From Owenia fusiformis (taxonomy: Eukaryota; Annelida; Polychaeta; Sabellida; Oweniidae): a DNA stretch of 60,000 bases. The stretch lies in the NCBI GenBank assembly GCA_903813345.2, contig CAIIXF020000010.1, positions 13,647,181 through 13,707,180 on the forward strand, read 5' to 3'. Shown piece after piece: positions 47,598 to 58,889 of this stretch; the stretch's first letter is position 1; every line of letters begins with the position of its first letter. The notes beneath the pieces were generated by a model. That model made no database searches, had not been told where the DNA came from, and saw nothing but the letters and a program-made list of their open reading frames with translations. Position numbers and translations under genes: made by a program.

Positions 47598-48215
47598 TTT
47601 ATGAATGTATTTTATGCATTCTATCAGATCTGTCAGTCCCTATCTTAGCAATGCAAAAACTTAATGAAAGAGAAGGAGCTGTAGATATCAGAATATATTT
47701 TATGATATCTTGGCAGAAATCTAGGATAGGGTGCTTAGCCTCTTGCAATGGTTGTGATTTGTAGATGAATAAATATAGGTAATCTTTAAGCAGTATACAC
47801 TCATCTATAAACAGTATGTCTTATAAACACCAATTTATTTCTGTAATTCTACAAACATATTTCTTCAGTTGTTATGGTAACTGGATGTTCTCAAGGTGCT
47901 ATTGGTAAAACAGATCACGCTTATTTTATTGATTCTAATAATGTTTATCAACAGCTCGTGACAATCATATTAGCCTTGGTTTTTTGTTTTTAACATCTAT
48001 CTTTTAAGGTGATAGAGAGGGGTCATCCAGGGAATACAATAAATATAACATTACACACAGACAGGTTACGTTGCTGAAAGAAAACATGCAATTCATCTAC
48101 ATCTACATCAATAATCCGCAAAAGGCTAATAAGCCCATTTAAAGTAGATATATAACAGTGATATAATTTGAATAGAATACAATTTGAACCTTAACATTTA
48201 AAAAATTACATGAAT

Positions 48216-48409
48216 GATAAAACCTGTATAATCTGAATGCTACTGAGACTGGTCTAAAGTGTTTAGATCGACAAGTGTTCACATTTCAAGGTTTTTTACC
48301 ATAGAAGTCTACGGCAGATTTAAAATGGGTGGGTCTGATTAAAGTGTTCACATTGAGAGGTGTTTGGGGTATTAGAGAGGTGTTCAGATATATACAGTTT
48401 TCACTGTAA
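48216..48409 (+). mobile_element. R4 MITE, AAACCTGTATAAT..TTCACTGTA, diverged
   Basis: The left end AAAACCTGTATAATCTGAAT and right end ATACAGTTTTCACTGTA are inverted and related to 49756-49920. Both contain AAGTGTTCACATT-like blocks. Confidence 0.55.
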
Positions 48410-48767
48410 TGTAAAAGCATACAAAAATGTTTGTTTGGATCTTGGGAAGAAAAAATGAATAACCGCTATTAAATTGGGTGACAGAATGAATGGTTCATTT
48501 GAGACTATATTTGCGTTACACAAAAGTAACATTAAAAAATTACAGTATTAATCAAATGCAAATTTTAATCCATTTCAATATTAATACCAATCAATACACC
48601 ATTATGTATCTACAACTGCTATAACTCTGTGACCTTATGTTATAAATCAATAATTGAAGTTTTCTCACTTGATTGGGAAAATTATGCAGATTAACAAAAC
48701 AATGGATTAAATTCTAAATGAAAACATGCACATATTTTTATGATAGCAAAACTATTAACATTGATTT

Positions 48768-48914
48768 TTATGTCTCCATCACAAGTAGTGACATATTGTT
48801 GTTATAGTCTCCCAACTTTTTGTGCATGGTGTTCAGTGTCTGGGATTCGGTGTTTGGAGTTTGGCATCTGTAACAAATGGCTGGTGGTGACATTTTGCAT
48901 GTTAATGCCTTGTT
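48768..48914 (+). repeat. R1 dispersed repeat, copy 10
   Basis: Full-length, with the hairpin arms TGTCTCCATCACAAGTAGTG decayed and an extended GTTCAGTGTCTGGGATTCGG stretch. Confidence 0.82.
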
Positions 48915-49755
48915 TTATAATATAAACTGCCACAAATTTTAAATTGATAAAGAACTGGCTGAATGTGGCGCGACCTCAATCCGACCATTACCATAGATGT
49001 GTTCCTCTCTCTCACTTAGTGTTAGCCCATGGTAATAGAGTTTTTTGTATATAGCAATGTTACTCTCTTAAATAAACATTTTATAAGGCATGGACCTCTA
49101 ATCTTATCTCAAGACTTCTTTGCTCTGTTTGCTCCTTGTGTTCTGTTGTTTTACCACACTTGGGTACCACCTATTTTACCTTAAAAATGCACCCTGTGTG
49201 AATATTGTCAGGTTGAATTATAATTTGTTGTGAGACCTGACATAAGATCTGTATCATACGCCTGGCATCAATAGAGTTGAGTAAATGTGACATCAAATGA
49301 GTATAGTGAAACATGACATCATTTGAGAATGATATGATAACCAATATATTAGACACATTGAGGAAATGTGACATCAGTATGACACTTTGAGGAAATGTGG
49401 CAATGACATTGTGATAGTGAGAACTGAAGTTAGTTGAGTATTCCTTATGCATTATGAAATGTTTGAGATACCCCAAATCTAAAATTATACCAAGAAGTTA
49501 TTTCAAGACTTCCTGAAAAAATATTTATTTCTAGAGTTCCTGGTTTTATTTTTATAAACTTTTATAAACAAAATACTAAACTTTCACTGAAGCATTTCAA
49601 ACATAGTATCAGAGCGCTGATAACAACCATGATTGCTGGGTTTTATCAGGATTTTGATATCGCAAAATTACTAGAAATGTCAGGTCTAGGATACATACAG
49701 TTTGCTGCAGTAGATACTTGGAAGTAAATGTTATAGGTGGTAGACACTAGGCTAG

Positions 49756-49920
49756 TACAGTAAAACCTGTATAAAGTGAATACCTATGAAACCATTCAAG
49801 TGTTCACTGTCGCCGGTAGGTGTTCATAACAGAAAGGAGATTTTCAGGAGTCATTGTAAAATGTGTCTTGAAGTGGTGTTCACTAAACAAAGGTGTTTAT
49901 ATCAGACAGGTTTGACTGTA
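49756..49920 (+). mobile_element. R4 MITE with TA target duplication, 165 bp
   Basis: TACAGTAAAACCTGTATAAA at the left and CAGGTTTGACTGTA at the right are inverted, with TA at both edges. This is the arrangement expected of a Tc1/mariner-mobilised MITE. It is noncoding. Confidence 0.75.
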
Positions 49921-50222
49921 CTACAATTTGTGTTTTAGTACATTATCACTAGGTATATTGTATCAAAGAAATTATGATTAGGAGCTAGTCTAGATAGTCA
50001 CAGATAGTTATTAGGGACAGTCCTAGAAATTAACAAGGGGAGGGTGAAGATAAGATATGTTTTTAACATCCCTTTTTTGAAAAAGACCATGATATTAAGA
50101 CTTCTCCAGGAGAAGTAGCAAACATCAGTTCTATTAGAAAAGATTCTTGCCGGGTTAATGAATGACGGCCGTTTCCTCTTAAAAGCGCAATATTTATCCT
50201 TGTGTGTCTTGTTTACTTTCAG

Positions 50223-50368
50223 ACATAACAGACCAAATATGATGAAATGGACGTCAAACCAAATGAAATCAAGCAATAAGGTCAGGACTGATGGCATAGT
50301 GGTTACCCAACATGAACATGGATTGTCTACCATAACCACCAATATCAAGGACAATCCAACAACTATAG
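50223..50368 (+). CDS. AKAP13/ARHGEF28-like: RhoGEF exon 6
   Basis: The acceptor GTGTCTTGTTTACTTTCAG and donor CTATAG|GTAAGT bound 146 nt. The phase in (2) matches exon 5 and the join makes an Arg codon. It is open throughout and codes a polar stretch, HNRPNMMKWTSNQM then GIVVTQHEHGLSTITTNIKD. No domain is recognised. It belongs to the linker between the ankyrin-like unit and the catalytic domains. Phase 1 out. Confidence 0.82.
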
Positions 50369-53091
50369 GTAAGTCCTTATATTGGGAAATTACAAGCTAG
50401 AACATACAGGATCACAGAAGTCAATGTTTTGTTTTATATTGCACCCCTGGGTGCTATATTGTAATCAGTTTGCTGGGCAGGTGGACAGGTGTCCCGATTA
50501 GTCTTGCTTATCTTGTATGGCCACTGATAGATTATGCCTGCTGCAATGATTGCATTATCAAAAGTTCTCCCAGATCACAATTTAACAAAATTCAAAGATA
50601 TTACGAATTTTTTTATTATATTATTGGAGAAAAATATAATTGTTTCATAGTCTTGCTCTAAGACCCTGGACCCCCCTCATATCTACTTCAACAGCCAGTT
50701 GCTAATGTAGTAGGTGTGGTCTTGAAGCAAGACTATTGTTATGCAGTAATGATGTAAAACATAAAATATGTTGAGTAGAATTTCATTTATGTAAATCATT
50801 GAGAGATTGGATCAAAACAATGCAGTTCTTATTATGTCTGTGAGTGGAATGATTGGTAAACACTAGCTGTGTTACCCAATGCCATGTATAAACAGTCATT
50901 TTGAGGGAGGGGGTGTTAGGATTTGGATGCTCAGGTTAAAACATAATTTGAACAGTCATGCTTTAGTACCCTTCCTTGATTTAGTATTTATTCTGTGTTT
51001 TATTTATTTGACAGACAGTTGAACATTTGACCGATCTTCTTAACCGTACAACTCCAAAATTTACCCATATAACAATCATCATTACAATCTTAGACCTTTT
51101 TTAATCATTTTGTTCAATTTGACTCACATCATTATGAAATCACTTACTATGTCATTATTATTATTATAGATGTTGAAAGGTTGTTATGTAAAAAACAACA
51201 ATGGATGTCGATATGATCCAGCCAGACAAGATATCAATGGTGCCATTATTGAAAGTTCAGAGATACCATATTGTAACACTCTATAACTTATATCTGGAAT
51301 GTTTCACCCTCAAGTTCCTGGTGATATGTTCATCTTAAAATTTCAAAACAATACAAAGATCTGACACATGTTTATCTAACACAGTTATTGTCTTCTCTTA
51401 TTCATGAATTAGTTATTTTGATTTCCAAAACAAGCTTGCAAAATGAACCTCTTGAATATGTTCTAGTTTCGTTTTTATTGGTTCTGATTAATTCATATAT
51501 CGATCTTGATAAAGTAGTATTACATAGAAAAATCAACAAAATGGTTACTATGACATATGTACTACCTCTGATATTTTTAGACATTTTGGCTATATTTAGA
51601 CGTTTCTTAGATTGAGTATCTACCATATACAGTATCTAAAGCACTATAAAACTTAACAAACTTCTAGTAATAGGTTATTTTCCAAATATCTTTCCAATTA
51701 TAATAAATATCTTAACCATTAGCACTATTTAAACCACTATTATTATGTACAGTTGTAAATGAAAACAAATGGAATGTATTACTTGTCACCATGGCAACAT
51801 AATATGAAGTCTATTTTTGTAAACATACCAAGTTTTTGTTTTTGTTTTTTCCACTATACTGTTTCCCATGTTTGGGTGGAGTTTCTTGAATTGTTTGTTC
51901 ACACAAGCGCATAGTTTCTGCAGTAACAATCGACAACAACTAGTAAACATTGAATTAACAAAATAATCTTTTAATGGTCTGGGAAGATTGGCTAAATGTC
52001 CTTTCATATACAGTGACATCAGAATTTAAAAATTAATTTTTGAATTTAGCATCAGCATGTATAAAATTACCCTCAGGCCCAAAAAGGCTAATACAGTAAC
52101 TACACGAAGCTCTCCTTTAGAAGGAAAATCATAACATATTTGTTAGTCGTTCACATTTGTCATGTGAAGACCTTACAAAGTATAGTAAAGATTGTGATAA
52201 TGGAAATTTTCTATGAAGAGTGTTCATATTTTCATCCACCTGCACAAGGAAGGTGTTCACATCCGCAGATTTTAACTTTCAACCATTTATTTTTGCTTTG
52301 ATATTGTCTATTACACAGAGAAGTCCCCTGGCTGAATTTCTGGTAATTACCACATCAAAAGCGAACTAATTAATGGTAAAAATAAACATAGAGTTTTTGT
52401 AATATGCCTTTGGAGGTTTCACTAATTTAGTATACTCACGTGCTGCAAGGTATCAATATGTTAAATTGACCCGGCTTGACTTGGCTTTTACTAATGGTAG
52501 CTTTTGTCATGTATTTTTGTTGTACATTGTTAGTATAGTGACACAAGATAAGAAGAAATAGAAAAATTTGATAGTTTTGATGATTTGGGGATTTTTAGGA
52601 TCTAATAATGTGCCTTCCTGCATGACATTAGGAAGTATAAATGATAAAAAGGCGAAATATATGAAGGATACATTTTTGGATTATCATTTGGATATTGTGA
52701 ATGAAAAATATATGTAATATTGGAGAAAGAGGACATATCTGTTAATATCTAAAGATGAATAATGTAAAAGGACGTCTTACAAAACGAGCACAACAGAATG
52801 GTAGAGTAACAATTATTATATCAGTACATCACTCAGAAATTTATTTTTCCCCATATTTGTTTTAGAGATGCAAGCAAATTAAGTAAATATAATAAAGGAT
52901 TTCCTTAAAAAATAACGAATGACAAGTACCCGAAACCTTTCATAAAATAACCTGGACCAGTATTAAGAAGTTCAAATAAAATTGGTATTATACAAAAGGG
53001 TAAAAATTATTTCATGTCTTATATTAATAGATACATGTAGTTGACTTAAAGAAGTGGAGTTCAGGAAAGGGCAGTAAAAGGACAAGTCATA
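50369..53091. other. Intron 6, first part, nothing recognised
   Basis: AT-rich. 52195-52270 (GAAGAGTGTTCATATTTTCA, AAGGTGTTCACATCCGCAG) resembles the inside of R4 elements but has no ends. Confidence 0.45.
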
Positions 53092-53096
53092 TGATT

Positions 53097-53302
53097 CAGT
53101 GATCTCCCCAGGTTTTTTTTTCTCAAGTGGGTGCATAATTCTCATTTTCCCAATTCACACTGAAATTGGTCAAATATGCCCATTTTTATGATTTTTCTCA
53201 TTTTCAAGTGGGTGCAAATTGATTTTCAGGTGGGTGCAAGCCTGTTTTTAATATCTCAGGTGGGTACTGCGCTTACTTGCTTTAATGCTGGGGAGATCAC
53301 TG
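53097..53302 (-). mobile_element. R2 MITE, copy 3, with clear 5-bp duplication
   Basis: The ends CAGTGATCTCCCC and GGGGAGATCACTG are perfect 13-bp inverted repeats, flanked by TGATT at 53092-53096 and 53303-53307. It lies in the opposite orientation to the other two copies, and its intact ends define the family. Confidence 0.9.
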
Positions 53303-53309
53303 TGATTGT

Positions 53310-54163
53310 AGAGTACATTGATTGTCATACCTTTTTCAACATTTTTAACCCAATTACGTGTACTAAAAATAATGTACATGTACTTTACAGTCCCCATATT
53401 TTGGAAATATGTGTCACCAATTATCAAACAATTTTCAGCATGCCATGTTTCATCTGCACACTTCAGTATGTTGGTACATGGTCTTTTAATTTAGTGCATG
53501 AATTTAAGTTAATGAAATTATATTTTATTTATTAATGTAACTTTTTGACACAATTTGCTTCAAGGCATCATACATATACTCAACTCAACAAATTGACTGG
53601 GAGCACTATTGTAAATGTAAACTTGAAACTCATTATTAACATATATACTGTACTATTGAAGTGTTTAATATGTGTTATATTTGTTTCTTTCATGTGTGAT
53701 TTCTGATTGGGGCATCCATATAATCAGGTGTTGAGTTAAACTTATTAAATGACTTCATATAATCAACAATGAATTTGTTTTAATTTATAATAAATTGTGG
53801 GCTTTTGAATTGAATCTATGATTTAATCATTGTTTTTGTCATGTTGGTATCTACAGTTCTTACCCTTTCAATGGAAAAGAGGGTTAGAATCTAGTGTTTA
53901 ATAAAAGCATCACCAGGCATCCTCCATTTATTGCTAAAACTACAGAGTCTCAATCAAGCCCAAGTGCTTGACTAGGTGAAGCTATGCAGGTAAATAATCA
54001 GAATGACACAAGTGTGATGTACCATTATAAATACCTAGTCTTGGATCAGATCCTTATGATCTTAGACACATACTCTGCCTCCAAATGGGTACAAATTTGA
54101 GGTTCCATTGGAAAGATATTTTTTTGCATCATGTCCTTATGACCTCTCATTTACATGTCCCAG
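53310..54163. other. Intron 6, second part
   Basis: AT-rich with nothing recognised until the alternative exon. Just before it, CCTTATGACCTCTCATTTAC then ATGTCCCAG makes a reasonable acceptor. Confidence 0.5.
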
Positions 54164-54295
54164 TTGTCCCAACCTCCACAAAGAGGGGAATGAATAGAGG
54201 GGTTGAAGCAATGTTATGTGATATCACCTCTCTGATGCAAGGAGGGAACTCAAGACACAGGGATTCTCCGAGTCCTTACTTTCATAATACTTATT
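54164..54295 (+). CDS. AKAP13/ARHGEF28-like: RhoGEF exon 7a, candidate mutually exclusive copy of exon 7
   Basis: Positions 54208-54289 match 54335-54419 in the real exon 7. Both code the core AMLCDITSLMQGGNSR, and most differences fall outside it or at third positions. The acceptor ACATGTCCCAG gives 132 nt, open in phase 1. A weak donor TATT|GTGATG gives phase 1 out, exactly the phases of exon 7 (135 nt), so either can join exon 6 to exon 8. The 28-bp gap to exon 7 (54296-54323) is too short to be spliced as an intron, which would force one-or-the-other use. It may instead be an unused decaying duplicate. The donor is the weak point. Confidence 0.5.
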
Positions 54296-54323
54296 GTGAT
54301 GTTGTTTTTGTTTGTTGTTTCAG

Positions 54324-54458
54324 ACCAGGATATTGCCATGTTATGTGATATCACATCTCTGATGCAAGGAGGGAACTCCAGACAAGGGGATCCTCAGAGT
54401 CCACACTTTCACAACAATATCTGGCTTCAGAGTAATAACCATGAACATCAGTCATCAG
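54324..54458 (+). CDS. AKAP13/ARHGEF28-like: RhoGEF exon 7
   Basis: A strong acceptor TTTGTTTGTTGTTTCAG and donor ATCAG|GTAAGA bound 135 nt, phase 1 in and 1 out, open when joined to exon 6. It reads QDIAMLCDITSLMQGGNSRQ, then SPHFHNNIWLQSNNHEHQSS. The DITSLMQGG core is conserved in the duplicate upstream, suggesting a constrained short motif. No known domain is recognised. Confidence 0.85.
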
Positions 54459-54672
54459 GTAAGATAACATTTTGTGTGGGATAACATTATGTGTGGGATA
54501 ACATCCTGTGTGGGGAAGTACCATATATTAGATAAAACCCAGTATGGATAACTACATGTGTATGACAACACACTATTTAATGTAACATCCTGTGTAGGAT
54601 AATAAATACTCTGTGTATGGTAACACCCTGTTTAAGATAACATACTGTGTAGGATAACACCTTTTATCCTAC
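54459..54672 (+). repeat. Degenerate tandem repeat (GGATAACATCCTGTGTG), about 18 bp
   Basis: It starts at the exon 7 donor itself (GTAAGATAACATTTTGTGTG) and runs through roughly ten diverged units. More units occur at 55085-55140, so a palindromic insertion may have split the array. Confidence 0.8.
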
Positions 54673-54736
54673 ACTTAGTGTACTAAATGTATAATAACAT
54701 GAAAAAATAAATTTGATATTTATTGGCAAAATGAAT

Positions 54737-54838
54737 ATCCGGAGGATATCGTAACGATATACTCCGGGCGGAGGATATCGTGACGATATACTCCGGAAAA
54801 CCCAATATGCGGAGGATATTGTGACGATATACTCCGCT
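54737..54838. repeat. Three copies of a CGGAGGATATCGT palindrome
   Basis: CGGAGGATATCGTAACGATA followed by TACTCCG is a near-perfect 27-bp palindrome. It recurs twice more within 100 bp (starting near 54770 and 54812), each time with the arms CGGAGGATAT and ATATACTCCG. Copies are separated by short unlike spacers (GG; GAAAACCCAATATG). Confidence 0.88.
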
Positions 54839-54939
54839 TGTTGATTTCCCGCCAAATTGACACTATTTGGCATGGAATTAATTTTACAATGATATTATAC
54901 ATTCAGTACACTCCTTGTAAGTGTAGGATAATAAGAACA

Positions 54940-55072
54940 TCCTATGATTTTTTCAGAATATCATTTTAATCTACTCGCTGATATTGATATATGCACTCGT
55001 TCGCTTCGCTCTCTCGTGCAGATATCAATATCACCTCGTAGATAAAAATGATATTCCTCAAAATCATAGGAT
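54940..55072. repeat. Long inverted repeat (133 bp) with TCGCTTCGCTC loop
   Basis: TCCTATGATTTTTTCAGAAT then ATCATTTTAATCTACTCG is inverted against CGTAGATAAAAATGATATTC then CTCAAAATCATAGGA. Inside, TGATATTGATAT pairs with ATATCAATATCA and GCAC with GTGC around the loop TCGTTCGCTTCGCTCTCTC. It is a MITE-like hairpin, noncoding. Confidence 0.85.
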
Positions 55073-55144
55073 ATCCTATAAGTATATGATATAACACACT
55101 GTAGAAGACAATATCCTGTGTAGGATAACATCCTGTTTGTAAGA

Positions 55145-57022
55145 GAGAGAATGAGAGCAATAACAAGCAGGCTTAATGCGAGACTACATAAATGTTATAG
55201 TATGTTCATGCTAAGTCTCATGCCGGGTCTCATGTCACCCCCTACCCTTTCTGTTATCTAGGGAAATGCAACACAGGGGCTATGAATGCAAGATAAGTAT
55301 GTGGGACTTAAACACATGATCAAAACTGAATGTAATGTCAAATATTGCCTCAAGGGAAAGATCATTCATGTCAAATTAGGAGATGTTTAAATATAAATTA
55401 ATTGTTATAATTGGTGACCCTGTTGAACAGTATTGCAGTTAGTACTAAAATTGGACTTGGTTATTGTTGTCTGATATTCTGAACGAGGAACTTTTTGTGA
55501 ACATTTTTTTTGAAAATAATTACTCTACTTAGATATTCGTTGTTCTAGAAATTGTAATTTGTTAGAAAATGTTTTCGATTTGGACTCAATGGAACAACCA
55601 GGAAACGCACGTTTCCTCCTTTTACCCAGCCAATAGATTTGTTGGCCTGGATGTAAATGTCGTCTGAACGCAGATTATTTACTCCTTGGAGTTCTTATAT
55701 GAACCTTTCTGAACATTTTGGCCTCTTAAATTGAGCATTCCTCCCCGTTTATTAAAGGCCTCATTTCTAAAGACGAAGCCTACTTTGGAAAATCGTATGT
55801 TTTTGAAAAAATTGCATATTTTTCACTATATCTACTTGTAACACCATATGGTTGTTTGTATACTTTTATCAATTATTACTTTTTCAATAAGCACAAGTGA
55901 TTAGAATGTTAGCCTGTCTTGTTGTACTCTACTTGTTAATTCATAAGCACTTATGAAATCTGATAAGGTGAAAAGTTCAGAACTGCATAAGAAAACAATG
56001 ATGACATTGATTAGAAACATACATTGCATTGTGGTAGATTACATCCATTTGGATCAGACAGGGGTTTTATTGTTCAAACTTCTGGCAGCATCAAAATGAA
56101 ACGGAAACAAAAGGCACATTTTTTAAGAAAATTATGATTTTTACACTGAAACAGTTGCTAAATTCCTCGAAAACAATATTTTGGTAAAAAAATTACTGGA
56201 ACTGTTAACTGCTAATCTCCTGATCTCCTGATCATATTTTATGTTGCTGAATTTGCAATGAAATCTCATGAAGTCTGTGAACTATGTTAGTGTTTGCGCC
56301 ATAGGGGTCAAGGTCAAGGTCACAAAAGAACGGAACAAGGTGCGGAGATCGGGACTTCAAAGTGCACATGTTTCAGATAACTGATGTTCTTTCTATGAGA
56401 TTATCAGTTATAAATGTGGCACTATCTGCTATACATATGGAAATAAACTTGACCTAAATTACGCTTCTTTGAAGCCAGCTAATTCTCCTCATGAATTTTC
56501 TTCTGTAGAATGATCGTTCTAGAAAAAAACTATGCCAACCAAACCTCATTCAGCTTATCGCGTCATAAAAACATAGATAGATTATGGATTATATATTTTT
56601 AGTTGAAGTTCTTTGTATTGTGTACTCATGGGGAAGTTGTTCAGTTTTTTTTTTACATGAGATTTCCTGATGTAACATATGCGGACTTTTGTTTGGGAGG
56701 GTTCGGTAAATATTGATGTTGCGGTAAGTCTCGATCAGTTTAGCTGAAGGGATTGTTCCAAGAACGAATGGAATCAAAATCGGAAAATGAGACCACCTTG
56801 AAGAATCATTTCTCACGGATAAAGGCAACCTTGGATAACACATCAAACAATAGATATGAGTGTGGACTTGAAGAAATACCCATGATAAGAGAATACTGGA
56901 GATGGATATTTTTCATAGATAATAATTGATTATCATTTGTATTTGCTTGCTTTAAAAAGGTACATTGGAGGAGTGATTGGATTAAGCTAAAACAAAACAT
57001 TAAACTGAAGTTATTTTTATAG
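55145..57022. other. Intron 7, nothing recognised
   Basis: AT-rich with no repeat partner found. It ends in GTTATTTTTATAG, the exon 8 acceptor. Confidence 0.5.
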
Positions 57023-57196
57023 ATTTTACAGAGGAAAGCGATCAGGAGAGTGATTATGACAATGACTTAGTACTTGGTGGCTCCGCCTATACTACGACTC
57101 AGTCCTCTGGTGGCCAGGGAACAAACTACAATCATACAGACAGCACACAACGGAGTCACCATAGCAACATTCCTGGTCAGAAAAACATTGTGTTAG
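57023..57196 (+). CDS. AKAP13/ARHGEF28-like: RhoGEF exon 8, acidic/polar linker
   Basis: The acceptor TTATTTTTATAG and donor TTAG|GTAAGT bound 174 nt, phase 1 in and 1 out, matching exon 7. It codes the acidic DFTEESDQESDYDNDLVLGG, then a Ser/Thr/Gln/His-rich part (TTTQSSGGQG, DSTQRSHHSN, GQKNIVLG). EESDQESDYD resembles a CK2-type acidic serine cluster. It is the last coding exon I can see. The C1, DH and PH domains must follow beyond the window if the gene is complete. Confidence 0.85.
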
Positions 57197-58717
57197 GTAA
57201 GTAATGTAGTTTGGTATACATGGGCTACTAAGAAAAGTCAAACGAGGAGAACCAGAGACTTTGTGGACATAATATTTATTTTTGTAAGTTTGAGAAATTT
57301 AACATAGTGATGATACAAAATATATTTATTATAAGAATGTCTACGCTTTCAGGTTCATTAATTCATTAAAATTGGATTTTTGGTATGTTTTTGAGATTGT
57401 CGAACTTGTTGGTATTTGTTCATTCAATTTCACAGTTAAAGTATGTAACCTCATGATTGCTATGTGGTCCATCAACACTGCTTAAGTGATCATAATGACA
57501 CATCTATTGAATGTTATTTACTGTAATGTGACAACAACTCATTTGAACAGTTTCTTTTTTATATATTTGAGTATTGGGTGTCTTTAAATTGATTATTCAG
57601 GAATGTGATTGAAATAGTAAGCAATGATGTGGAAAGGAGGTTGTTTTGGGATCTTCTTTGAATGAACGTCCTCGCACAATTAGTATTATTATATTGCTTT
57701 CAAATCTTAACCTTTCATGTTCATACCATATTACATTTTTGCTAGAAATGTATTTTAATTTAGAAATGAAGGGTAGAACTGACCACTTTTAGCAATTAAT
57801 CTGTTTTTTTTAAATTGTCTTCGAAAATAACCTGGTCAGTCTGACCTTGATCTTATACATACATAGGTCATCAATTTCACCCCAGGTATGAAAATAGACC
57901 TGTCAATCAAACTTTGAAATGATCATAAAATAGAACTTTCAATCTTCAATTTTACAATGACATTACTTTTCTGTATAAAAGGTTAAAAAATATCAAATTT
58001 GGAAATATTTAGAAATAAAATGAAACTAAAACCAATATAATTTAATGAAAAATGTCCAAGTTACTGTAACCTATTAACAACAAACTTTTGAGCTCTATTT
58101 TTAGCAGCCTACTTGAAAAAGTGGATTATGTTCTGAAAAAATTGTGATGTTCATATGACAAATAAAAAAACAAAAGTAAACACAATTATATTGTTCATAA
58201 TGAACAAAAAATTTGTGTTAACCATTCCCAATTTTATATTCTTAGTCTAATATCAGTATTGCCGTATAACTACCCTTTCTAATCTAATAGTTTAGTTTTT
58301 CTCCCATATAAGAATGCCACATGTATTTACTACCCTAGGCTTCTTTACTCCCAGGATAGTTTTGCCTCCAATGTTATTTCAGTCTCAACATACATACTAA
58401 CATTAAGAATATTTTCTTGAGTAAATGTACTTATTGTCTGCAGTATGTCATTTTTTTCCATATACATTGTAGTGACATTTTGTCACGTTTATAACTTTAT
58501 TCTAGTGTGGTAGGTATATGGCTGGGCAGCCAAGATTGCTCTGAGATCAAAGCATATTTATGTTCTCTGAAGTGAATTGTATCATTAATAAACCATATTA
58601 TTCAAATAGAAGATTTGTTTAGATACAATAGAGGTCACCTTGAACTGGGCTTTCCATAATAAAATCGTGAAATATCATAATATCAAGAATTCTATAGAGT
58701 GATAAACAAGAATATGT
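57197..58717. other. Intron 8, nothing recognised
   Basis: AT-rich, no exon-like frame with flanking sites and no repeat partner found. Confidence 0.5.
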
Positions 58718-58719
58718 AT

Positions 58720-58885
58720 AAGTGGAACACCTTTGGAATCTTTAAAAACATTCCACTTGTGAGGTTTACCACTTATAGAGGTTCATTTAACATTTAGTCA
58801 GTTGGTCTCGAGACTCTTAAAAGTGTTCCACTAACAGATAAGAAGTGTTTCACTTCTAAAGGTGTTCTACTTTACAGGTTTCACT
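58720..58885 (-). repeat. R4-family repeat, reverse copy
   Basis: The reverse complement begins CAGTGAAACCTGTAAAGTAG and shares TTAAATGAACCTCTATAAGT and CAAAGGTGTTCCACTT with 2078-2288. Confidence 0.65.
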
Positions 58886-58889
58886 GTTT

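Noticed and set aside
54085-54348. 87-codon open frame as an independent gene
   Set aside because: Its conserved part is the duplicate of exon 7. The flanking parts are intron, so it is treated as exon 7a.
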